DNA of 28,300 nucleotides from Bacillota bacterium (GTDB lineage Bacteria > Bacillota > Clostridia > Acetivibrionales > DTU013), in the NCBI GenBank assembly GCA_023411575.1, contig JAEYOP010000046.1, forward strand, positions 1-28,300, given 5' to 3'. The position numbers and the translations under genes are program-made. Below the pieces are notes generated by a model. The model had not been told where the DNA came from. It searched no databases and was given only the letters and a program-made list of their open reading frames with translations. Of the stretch, positions 1 to 6,482 are shown piece after piece (positions within the stretch are counted from its first letter, which is position 1; each line of letters begins with the position of its first letter).

Positions 1-840
1 GTGCTGAACAACGTTGAAACCTTTGCCAACGTGGCAGACATCATCCGTCGCGGCAGCAAGTGGTATCGCGGCATCGGCACCGAAAAGAGCCCCGGCACCA
101 AGGCCTTTGCCCTCACCGGCAATGTGCAGAACACCGGTCTAATCGAGGTTCCCATGGGCACCAAGATCCGCGACGTGGTGTTTGACATCGGCGGCGGCAT
201 CCGCGGCGGCAAGAAGTTCAAGGCCGTGCAGATCGGCGGACCCTCCGGGGGCTGCTTGACGGAAGAGCACCTGGACCTGCCGCTGGATTTCGATTCCCTC
301 AAGAAGGCGGGCGCCATGATCGGCTCCGGCGGTTTGGTCGTCATGGACGAGGACACCTGCATGGTGGAAGTGGCAAGATACTTCATGAACTTCACCCAGA
401 ACGAGTCCTGCGGGAAGTGCGTTCCATGCAGGGAAGGCACCAGGAGGATGCTGGAGATCCTGGAACGGATCGTCCAGGGAAAAGGGACTGTGGAAGACCT
501 CGATATGCTGGAAGAGCTGGCGGATACCATTAGCAGCACCGCCCTCTGCGGTCTGGGAAAAAGCGCGGCGGGCCCTGTGATCAGCACGTTGAAATATTTC
601 CGGGAGGAGTACATGGCCCATGTGGTTGACAAAAAGTGTCCCACGAAAAACTGCAAGGGGCTCAATTCGATCATAATCCGGGCGGAGCGCTGCAAGGGCT
701 GCAGCAAGTGCGCCAGGGCATGCCCGGTGGGGGCCATCGAAGGCAAAGTGAAACAGCCCTATGAGATTCAACAGGACAAGTGCATCAAATGCGGAGCGTG
801 CATCGACGCTTGTCCGTTCTCAGCGATAGAGGAGGCGTAG
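1..840 (+). CDS. hydB: NADH-binding (NuoF-like) subunit of [FeFe] hydrogenase, 5'-truncated
   Basis: This is the C-terminal 279 residues of a NuoF/HydB flavoprotein, which passes electrons from NADH through FMN and Fe-S clusters to the hydrogenase subunit. The frame is open at the window edge and the first visible residues (VLNNVETFANV) are internal to the family. The N-terminal thioredoxin-like and FMN/NADH-binding parts therefore lie outside the window. Visible: the SLBB-type region, the NuoF [4Fe-4S] motif ESCGKCVPCREGTRRM (about residues 135-150) with its fourth Cys in STALCGLG, and a C-terminal 2x[4Fe-4S] ferredoxin domain (CKGCSKCARACP and CIKCGACIDACP). That ferredoxin tail is usual for HydB of bifurcating hydrogenases and absent from complex I NuoF. 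hydA follows after 5 nt, so the two are in one operon. The electron-bifurcating role is inferred from the family. Confidence 0.93.
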   Translation: MLNNVETFANVADIIRRGSKWYRGIGTEKSPGTKAFALTGNVQNTGLIEVPMGTKIRDVVFDIGGGIRGGKKFKAVQIGGPSGGCLTEEHLDLPLDFDSLKKAGAMIGSGGLVVMDEDTCMVEVARYFMNFTQNESCGKCVPCREGTRRMLEILERIVQGKGTVEDLDMLEELADTISSTALCGLGKSAAGPVISTLKYFREEYMAHVVDKKCPTKNCKGLNSIIIRAERCKGCSKCARACPVGAIEGKVKQPYEIQQDKCIKCGACIDACPFSAIEEA

Positions 841-845
841 ACGAT

Positions 846-2540
846 ATGGGCAGTATGTTGATAGATGGACAGCGAGTGGAATTCGGCAACGAGAAAAACC
901 TGCTGGAGGTGGTCCGGAAATGCGGAATTGAACTGCCGACCTTCTGCTACCATTCCGAACTGAGCATTTACGGCGCCTGCAGAATGTGCATGGTGGAGGA
1001 CAAATGGGGCGGTACCTTCGCTTCCTGCTCCACATTGCCCAAGGACGGGATGGAAATCTATACGAACACGGCACGGCTGAAAAAGCACCGAAAAATGATC
1101 CTGGAGCTGATTCTTTCCAATCATGACAAGGATTGTACGGCCTGTGAAAAGAATGGCCGGTGCAAGCTCCAGGAGCTGGCGATCCGGTTTGGCGTGAAAA
1201 AGGTCCGGTTCGAGGAGGAAAAAAAGGAATTGACGGTGGACGACAGCAGCGTGTCCATTGTAAGGAACCCGAACAAGTGCATCCTTTGCGGCGACTGCGT
1301 CCGAATGTGCGAGGAAGTGCAGGGGATCGGCGTCTTGGGCTTTGCCTACAGGGGATCGAAAATCCGGGTCACGACGGCTTTCAACAAAGCGCTCAACAAA
1401 GTGGACTGCGTCAACTGCGGACAGTGCAGGACGGTCTGCCCCACCGGCGCTCTGGTGATTAAAAAAGACATGGAACGGGCCTGGAGCGCCCTGCATGATC
1501 CCAAAAAGCGCGTCATAGCCCAGATTGCTCCGGCGGTGCGGGTAGCCATCGGTGAGGAATTCGGCATGAAGGCGGGGGAGGTCACTATGGGGAAGATCGT
1601 TGCCGCTTTGCGGAAGATGGGCTTCGACCAGGTATATGATACGGCAATGGCGGCGGATCTGACCGTCGTGGAGGAAAGCAGGGAATTCAGACAGCATCTG
1701 GAGTCAGGGGACAGGCTGCCCCTTTTTACTTCCTGCTGTCCGGCCTGGGTCCGGTTTGCCGAACAGAAATACCCTGAAATCGCCGGGAACATTTCCTCCT
1801 GCCGGTCGCCGCAGCAAATGTTCGGAGCGGTCATCAAGGAGCAGTTCGGAAAAATAGAGGAAATGGACGGGAAGCAAAACGTCGTGGTGGCGGTCATGCC
1901 CTGCACGGCCAAGAAATATGAAGCGGTGAGGCCGGAAAATTTCCGGAACGGCAGCTATGACGTGGATATGGTGATAACGACCCAGGAGCTTGCCATGATG
2001 ATCAAGGAACAGGGAATCGTGTTCGGCGAACTGGAGGAGGAAGCGCTCGACATGCCGTTCGGCCTTGCCAGCGGGGCCGGAATTCTCTTCGGGGTCACCG
2101 GGGGCGTTGCGGAGGCGGTGCTGAGACACTGCCATGCGGACAAATCGCCCTCGAACCTGAAGGAGATCGCATTCACGGGCGTAAGAGGAATGGAGGGAGT
2201 GAAGGAGGCCTGCGTGGAGCTGGACGGAAGGACGGTCCGGATCGCCGTGGCGCACGGGCTGAAAAATGCGGATCGCCTGCTGAAGTCCATTCTGGGCGGC
2301 GAGAAGGAATACGATTTCGTAGAAGTCATGGCGTGCCCGGGCGGATGCATCGGAGGGGCGGGTCAGCCGATTCCCCAGATGATGCGGGACAGGAAGCTCC
2401 GGGCGAAGGGAATTTACAGTGCAGACAGTGCGTCCGCCATTAAACGGTCCGAGGAGAACCCGGCCATTATGGCGCTGTACAATGGGAGCATCGGAAAAAA
2501 CCGGGAGTTGCTGCACCGGCATTGCGGAGAAAGAGGGTGA
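846..2540 (+). CDS. hydA: [FeFe] hydrogenase catalytic subunit HydA
   Basis: This enzyme reduces protons to H2, taking electrons from HydB and ferredoxin. The 564-residue protein has an N-terminal plant-type [2Fe-2S] domain (C34, C45, C48, C61), a His/Cys3 [4Fe-4S] site (HDKDCTACEKNGRC, 93-106) and two [4Fe-4S] clusters (CILCGDCVRMC at 145-155, CVNCGQCRTVCP at 188-199). The H-cluster domain has all three canonical signatures: TSCCPAW (295-301), MPCTAKK (351-357) and MACPGGCIGGAGQP (495-508). The proton-relay Cys is present, so it should be catalytically competent. The open frame extends upstream to 780, but AGAGGAGG at 828-835 places the start at ATG 846. Length fits a group A enzyme without the extra C-terminal [2Fe-2S] domain. 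The next gene overlaps its stop by 4 bp. Confidence 0.96.
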   Translation: MGSMLIDGQRVEFGNEKNLLEVVRKCGIELPTFCYHSELSIYGACRMCMVEDKWGGTFASCSTLPKDGMEIYTNTARLKKHRKMILELILSNHDKDCTACEKNGRCKLQELAIRFGVKKVRFEEEKKELTVDDSSVSIVRNPNKCILCGDCVRMCEEVQGIGVLGFAYRGSKIRVTTAFNKALNKVDCVNCGQCRTVCPTGALVIKKDMERAWSALHDPKKRVIAQIAPAVRVAIGEEFGMKAGEVTMGKIVAALRKMGFDQVYDTAMAADLTVVEESREFRQHLESGDRLPLFTSCCPAWVRFAEQKYPEIAGNISSCRSPQQMFGAVIKEQFGKIEEMDGKQNVVVAVMPCTAKKYEAVRPENFRNGSYDVDMVITTQELAMMIKEQGIVFGELEEEALDMPFGLASGAGILFGVTGGVAEAVLRHCHADKSPSNLKEIAFTGVRGMEGVKEACVELDGRTVRIAVAHGLKNADRLLKSILGGEKEYDFVEVMACPGGCIGGAGQPIPQMMRDRKLRAKGIYSADSASAIKRSEENPAIMALYNGSIGKNRELLHRHCGERG

Positions 2541-2812
2541 TCAAACTGTTAAGTGTTTATGTCTGCGTAGGCAGTGCCTGCTATCTGAAAAGCTCCTACA
2601 ATATCATCACCCGTTTGCAGCAGCTAATAGAAGAATACGGGCTTGGCGACAGGGTCGTCGTAAAGGCGGCCTTGTGCCTGGGAAATTGCATGGGAGCGGT
2701 TTCCGCCAGGATCGGGGAGGACGGGGAGGTGTTTTCCCTATCCATGGAAACGGTTCAAGGCTTTTTTGAAGAGAAGGTGCTGGAAAGACGGAATAAACAA
2801 TTGAACCCATAG
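2537..2812 (+). CDS. Thioredoxin-like [2Fe-2S] ferredoxin (NuoE C-terminal type), copy 1
   Basis: This small 91-residue protein has the cysteine pattern of a thioredoxin-like [2Fe-2S] domain: CVGSAC (Cx4C) near the N-terminus and CLGNC (Cx3C) mid-protein. This is the fold of the NuoE/HydC C-terminal domain, but the N-terminal helical part of NuoE is missing. The start is a GTG at 2537 overlapping the hydA stop (GTGA), preceded by GAAAGAGG, so translation is probably coupled. Position directly behind hydA suggests an electron carrier for the hydrogenase complex or for signalling. A close paralogue lies at 3291-3536. Confidence 0.85.
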   Translation: MIKLLSVYVCVGSACYLKSSYNIITRLQQLIEEYGLGDRVVVKAALCLGNCMGAVSARIGEDGEVFSLSMETVQGFFEEKVLERRNKQLNP

Positions 2813-2848
2813 ATCATAAAATCCATAACGGAAGGGAAGGCGTTGACC

Positions 2849-3130
2849 ATGAAGAACTGTGAATATTGCGATTACTGCAAGACGGTGGAAACGGACGGCA
2901 GGGACGCGGAGGCGGGAATGGCGCTGTGCAGCTTTACCAACCTGCTGTTTTTTACCGGCCCGGACAAGGCGCAAAAGGAATACCTTTGCAGGAACATCTC
3001 CTACCGGGAGTACCTGGATACCCGCGATAACCGCCCGGTTCCGTCCAAATTGAACCGGGAGGACTGGAAGCTGCTTTACAGGAGCAGGCATCCGGTAGCG
3101 GAAAGAGAAAGGGCGAGGAGCGCTGTCTGA
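2849..3130 (+). CDS. Small Cys-rich protein of unknown function
   Basis: This 93-residue protein begins with a CxxCxxC cluster (MKNCEYCDYCKT) and has further Cys at CSF and LCRN. The spacing suggests metal binding (zinc ribbon-like or Fe-S), but I do not recognise the family. The ATG at 2849 has a moderate purine-rich site (GGGAAGG) about 8 nt upstream; a TTG two codons earlier is also possible. It is the last gene of the hydBA segment, before the strong promoter at 3202. Its position suggests a role in hydrogenase metabolism, maturation or sensing, which is inference only. Confidence 0.65.
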   Translation: MKNCEYCDYCKTVETDGRDAEAGMALCSFTNLLFFTGPDKAQKEYLCRNISYREYLDTRDNRPVPSKLNREDWKLLYRSRHPVAERERARSAV

Positions 3131-3201
3131 GGCGCGGGCTGCGGAGAAGCGGAAAGCTTTCCCCGGAACGGGCGGCGGCTAAACGGTGGCAAAACAAAAC
3201 A

Positions 3202-3230
3202 TTGACAAATATTTAACGAAGAAGTATAAT
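3202..3230 (+). promoter_or_regulatory. Consensus vegetative sigma factor promoter
   Basis: TTGACA at 3202-3207 and TATAAT at 3225-3230 are separated by exactly 17 nt, a perfect match to the housekeeping sigma consensus. The expected transcription start is near 3237, inside the adjacent Rex operator. It would drive the ferredoxin, sensor hydrogenase and phosphatase cassette from 3291. Confidence 0.85.
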
Positions 3231-3234
3231 GAAA

Positions 3235-3252
3235 TTGTTAATAAATTAACAA
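3235..3252. promoter_or_regulatory. Perfect Rex (redox repressor) operator
   Basis: TTGTTAATAAATTAACAA is an 18-bp palindrome that matches the Rex consensus TTGTTAAnnnnTTAACAA at every defined position. Flanking A and T extend the symmetry to 20 bp. It starts 5 bp after the -10 hexamer, so bound Rex would cover the transcription start. Rex is a known NAD+/NADH-sensing repressor in Firmicutes that is released when NADH is high. The sensory cassette is therefore predicted to be induced under reducing conditions. Confidence 0.85.
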
Positions 3253-3290
3253 TAAGTTCCGCCGGGGGAAGGAACAGGGAGGGGATGCCG

Positions 3291-3536
3291 ATGATCCAGG
3301 TGAGCATATGTGTGGGAAGCTCGTGTCATTTGAAGGGGTCCTACCAGATCATACAGATTTTCCAGGACCTTTTGAAAAAGCACAGACTGGAAGACAAAGT
3401 CGATTTCAAGGCATCCTTTTGCCTGGGCAGATGTACGAAGGGTGTTTCCGTAAAAGTGGACGAGGAATTTGTGGATGACGTTACGATCGTCAACGCGGCG
3501 GAGAAGTTCGAGGAATATATATTGAGAAGGGTTTAG
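3291..3536 (+). CDS. Thioredoxin-like [2Fe-2S] ferredoxin, copy 2
   Basis: This 81-residue protein again has CVGSSC (Cx4C) and CLGRC (Cx3C). It aligns along its length with the copy at 2537-2812, for example ICVGSSCHLKGSYQIIQ against VCVGSACYLKSSYNIIT. The open frame begins at 3186, but that region contains the promoter and Rex site. GGAGG at 3278-3282 sits 8 nt before ATG 3291, which I take as the start; ATG 3285 is too close. It is the first gene behind the Rex-controlled promoter and ends 1 nt before the sensor hydrogenase, so it is a candidate electron partner of that sensor. Confidence 0.85.
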   Translation: MIQVSICVGSSCHLKGSYQIIQIFQDLLKKHRLEDKVDFKASFCLGRCTKGVSVKVDEEFVDDVTIVNAAEKFEEYILRRV

Positions 3537-3537
3537 T

Positions 3538-5259
3538 ATGAGTATCATTCAGTTCAAGGAAGCCAACTGCAAAAACTGCTACAAGTGTATCCGGAGCTGT
3601 CCCGTCAAGGCCATCACCTTCGTGGACGACCAGGCGCGCATCGTGGAAGAGGATTGCATGCTTTGCGGAAGCTGCCTTGCCGTATGTCCTCAGAATGCCA
3701 AATTCGTTAAAAGCGAAATCGATATCGTCAAGAGTTTTTTGAAAAAGAAGGAAAAGGTTTATGTCAGCCTGGCGCCTTCCTATGTTTCCGCTTTTGAGAA
3801 CGCGGACGAAGGCTGGGTATACGCGGCGTTGAAAAAATTGGGCTTTACCCATATAGAGGAAACCGCCATAGGGGCGGTGCAGGTTTCAAAAGAATACGAC
3901 CGGCTGATCGGCGAACGGAAAATGACCAATATTATCACGACCGCCTGCCCTTCCGTTGCCCTGCTGGTCCAGAAATACTACCCCGAACTGGTCGGGCAGC
4001 TCGCGCCGGTGGTTTCTCCCATGATCGCCCACGGAAAGATGCTGCGGGAGACCTATGGACCGAGAATCCGCGTGGTCTTCATCGGACCGTGCCTTTCCAA
4101 GAAAGGGGAAAGCCGGGAGCCTGTCTGCGACGGCGTGATCGACGCGGCGATTACTTTTGAAGAGCTGGAAGCGTGGCTGGCCGAAGAGGGGATCGACGAG
4201 CATTCGGAGCTTTCGGAGGAAATGAAGGGCGCCCGGGAGCTGAAGGCGAGAATTTATCCCGCGCCCGGAGGAATTCTCAAAACCCTGGAAAGCCGTGGCT
4301 GCAAGAATTACCAGTGCATCAGCGTAGATGGCGTGGACCGCTGTATGAAGGTGCTGGATTCCATAAAAAACGACGGGCTCCGGGGATATTTTATCGAAAT
4401 GAATAGCTGTTCCGGAGGGTGCATTGCGGGACCGTGCATGAAGCAGATCAAGGGAGGCTTCCTGGAAGCCAGGAGCCGTTTGATCGCCTATTTGAAACGC
4501 GGGCTGCGGGAAGAAAAAGCACTGTATACTGAGGATGTAAAGGTAGAATTGAGAAGAGCCTTTTTCGCCGCTCCGAGAAAAGAGCCGGCCCCGTCCGAGG
4601 AGGTCATACAGGGAATCCTCAACAGCATCGGAAAGTATTCGAAGGACAAGGAACTGAACTGCGGTGCGTGCGGCTATTCCAGTTGCAGGGACAAGGCGGC
4701 CGCGGTCTACCACAACAGGGCGCAGCTCCACATGTGCCTTCCGTATATGCGGGAGCGTGCGGAGTCCATTTCAAACCTTATCATTAATACGACGCCCAAT
4801 GCGATTTTCGCCCTGAACGGGAAGCTGTTCATACAGGAGGCCAATCTTGCCGCGCGGAGGTTCTTCGGAACGGAGAAGGAAAGCCTCGAGGGCAGGAGCA
4901 TTTATGAAGTGCTGGAGTGCGAATACTTCCAGATGGTCATTGACAGCGGGGAAAATATTTACGACCGGAAGTACTACTATGAAAAGTATGATATGACGGT
5001 CAGGCAGTCCGTCATTTATGCGCCGGAACAGAATGTGGTCGTTGTCATCCTCCAGGACATTACGGAAGAGGAAAAGCAGAAGCAGCAGATGTACAGCATA
5101 CGCGAACAAAACGTGGAACTGGCCCAGAAGGTCATTGAAAAGCAGATGCGCGTCGCCCAGGAGATCGCAAGCCTTCTCGGAGAGACGACGGCGGAGACGA
5201 AGGTGGCGCTTACCAAGCTCAAGAAATCGATCCTGTCGGAAATGGGGGAGGTAAAATGA
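3538..5259 (+). CDS. Sensory-type [FeFe] hydrogenase with PAS domain (HydS-like)
   Basis: This 573-residue protein has an N-terminal 2x[4Fe-4S] domain (CKNCYKCIRSCP, CMLCGSCLAVCP) and then an H-cluster domain with non-canonical signatures. L1 is TTACPS (134-139), where Ala replaces the proton-relay Cys of TSCCP. L2 is GPCLSKK (183-189), with Gly for Met. L3 is MNSCSGGCIAGP (288-299). A further four-Cys [4Fe-4S] segment (C375, C378, C383, C400), a PAS domain (about 408-505) and a short charged coiled coil follow. This order and these substitutions match group C putative H2-sensing hydrogenases rather than high-turnover enzymes. The next gene, a PP2C-type phosphatase, overlaps by 4 bp and is the likely output partner. 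H2 sensing is a family-based inference. Confidence 0.9.
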   Translation: MSIIQFKEANCKNCYKCIRSCPVKAITFVDDQARIVEEDCMLCGSCLAVCPQNAKFVKSEIDIVKSFLKKKEKVYVSLAPSYVSAFENADEGWVYAALKKLGFTHIEETAIGAVQVSKEYDRLIGERKMTNIITTACPSVALLVQKYYPELVGQLAPVVSPMIAHGKMLRETYGPRIRVVFIGPCLSKKGESREPVCDGVIDAAITFEELEAWLAEEGIDEHSELSEEMKGARELKARIYPAPGGILKTLESRGCKNYQCISVDGVDRCMKVLDSIKNDGLRGYFIEMNSCSGGCIAGPCMKQIKGGFLEARSRLIAYLKRGLREEKALYTEDVKVELRRAFFAAPRKEPAPSEEVIQGILNSIGKYSKDKELNCGACGYSSCRDKAAAVYHNRAQLHMCLPYMRERAESISNLIINTTPNAIFALNGKLFIQEANLAARRFFGTEKESLEGRSIYEVLECEYFQMVIDSGENIYDRKYYYEKYDMTVRQSVIYAPEQNVVVVILQDITEEEKQKQQMYSIREQNVELAQKVIEKQMRVAQEIASLLGETTAETKVALTKLKKSILSEMGEVK

Positions 5260-6428
5260 GCCTTTATATCGATGTAAGCCATGAAAGCCTGAACAAGTAC
5301 AAGGAAGAATTGTGCGGCGACAAGGTGGAAATCATCCGGAATGACAATTCCATCGTCGTGGTGCTGGCAGACGGCCTTGGCAGCGGCGTAAAGGCGAACA
5401 TCCTGGCCACGCTGACCGCAAAAATCATCGGAACCATCATGGCGAACGGCTCCAGCATCGACGAAGCGGTGGAAACCATCGCCAACACGCTGCCCGTCTG
5501 CCGGGAACGGGGAATTGCCTACTCCACCTTCTCCATCCTCCAGATTTTCCTTTCGGGGGAAGGGTACCTGGTGGAATTCGACAACCCGTCCGTCTTCCGC
5601 CTGCGAAAGGGAAAGCCATTGCAAATCGCCGCGGACACCAGGGTGATCAGCGGGAAAACGGTGAAGGAATGCCGGTTTGAGGTAAGCCCGGAGGACATGT
5701 TCATCCTGGCCAGCGACGGAGTGATTCACGCGGGAATCGGGCGCACGCTGAACCTGGGCTGGCAGTGGGACAATGTTCTGGAATACGTCCAGAGGACGTA
5801 TAAGCCGGACATTTCGACAAAATCCATTACCAAGCTGCTGCTTTCGGTTTGCGATAATTTGTACGACCATATGCCGGGGGACGACACCACCGTTGTCACG
5901 GTCCATATCCGCAAGCCGGTCAAATTGAGCGTGATGGTGGGACCGCCGGCGGATCCGGGGCAGGATGAGGACATCGTAGCCTCCTTCATGGGCCTGCCGG
6001 GCAAAAAGGTGGTCTGCGGGGGAACAACCTCCCAGATCGTGGCAAAGATCCTGGGAAAGGAAATCCGGACCGGCTTCGACTATTTCAATCCCAGCGTTCC
6101 GCCAACCGCCGAGATCGACGGAATAGACCTTGCGACGGAAGGGGTGCTGACCCTGCGGAAAACGCTGGAACATATCCAGGCCTGCGAATCCTCCGAATGC
6201 ACCATGCAGGACTTCCTGAACCTCAACAGGCGGGACGGCGCTTCAAGGCTGGCCAAAATCCTGCTGGACGAGAGCACCAACATCCGCTTCATAGTGGGAA
6301 GGGCAATGAATCCGGCGCACCAGAATCCGGAATTCCCCCTGAGCCTCAGTCTCAAGCTGAAGCTGGTGGAGGAAATGGCCCACTATCTGCGCAGGCTGGG
6401 AAAACAGGTAAGCCTGGAATACCATTAA
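5256..6428 (+). CDS. SpoIIE/PP2C-family protein phosphatase
   Basis: This 390-residue predicted Ser/Thr phosphatase is the probable output of the H2 sensor. PP2C metal-binding motifs are visible: VVLADGLGSG (D39, G40), LASDGV (D154) and GDDTTVV (D209, D210). The C-terminal part (about 221-390, starting near VMVGPPADPGQDEDIV) lies outside the phosphatase domain and I cannot assign it; it contains an LPGKKVVCGGTTSQIV segment. There are no membrane segments. The ATG overlaps the sensor's stop (ATGA), implying translational coupling. Sensor hydrogenases of this class are recurrently found beside PP2C phosphatases or kinases, so a phospho-switch controlling hydrogenase or fermentation genes is plausible. 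The target is unknown. Confidence 0.87.
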   Translation: MSLYIDVSHESLNKYKEELCGDKVEIIRNDNSIVVVLADGLGSGVKANILATLTAKIIGTIMANGSSIDEAVETIANTLPVCRERGIAYSTFSILQIFLSGEGYLVEFDNPSVFRLRKGKPLQIAADTRVISGKTVKECRFEVSPEDMFILASDGVIHAGIGRTLNLGWQWDNVLEYVQRTYKPDISTKSITKLLLSVCDNLYDHMPGDDTTVVTVHIRKPVKLSVMVGPPADPGQDEDIVASFMGLPGKKVVCGGTTSQIVAKILGKEIRTGFDYFNPSVPPTAEIDGIDLATEGVLTLRKTLEHIQACESSECTMQDFLNLNRRDGASRLAKILLDESTNIRFIVGRAMNPAHQNPEFPLSLSLKLKLVEEMAHYLRRLGKQVSLEYH

Positions 6429-6443
6429 ATTTTTTACGATACT

Positions 6444-6461
6444 ATGTTAAAAAAATAACGA
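6444..6461. promoter_or_regulatory. Rex-like operator upstream of adhE
   Basis: ATGTTAAAAAAATAACGA matches the Rex consensus TTGTTAAnnnnTTAACAA at 11 of 14 defined positions, keeping the GTTA/TAAC halves and correct 6-nt separation. It lies 22 bp before the adhE start, in an AT-rich 54-bp gap. adhE is a classic Rex target in clostridia. No clear -35/-10 pair is visible here, so adhE may also be read from upstream. Confidence 0.5.
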
Positions 6462-6482
6462 TCTAAAAAAGGAGTGACGAGC

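Noticed and set aside
780..845. Longer HydA start at 780
   Set aside because: It would overlap the hydB ferredoxin domain by 61 bp and lacks a ribosome site, whereas ATG 846 has AGAGGAGG 10 nt upstream.
1346..2522. Minus-strand open frames opposite hydA
   Set aside because: They overlap a fully conserved hydrogenase gene and have no recognisable domains.
3186..3290. N-terminal extension of the second ferredoxin (MAKQNIDKYLTKK...)
   Set aside because: The stretch contains the consensus promoter and Rex operator, and the ribosome site is placed for ATG 3291.
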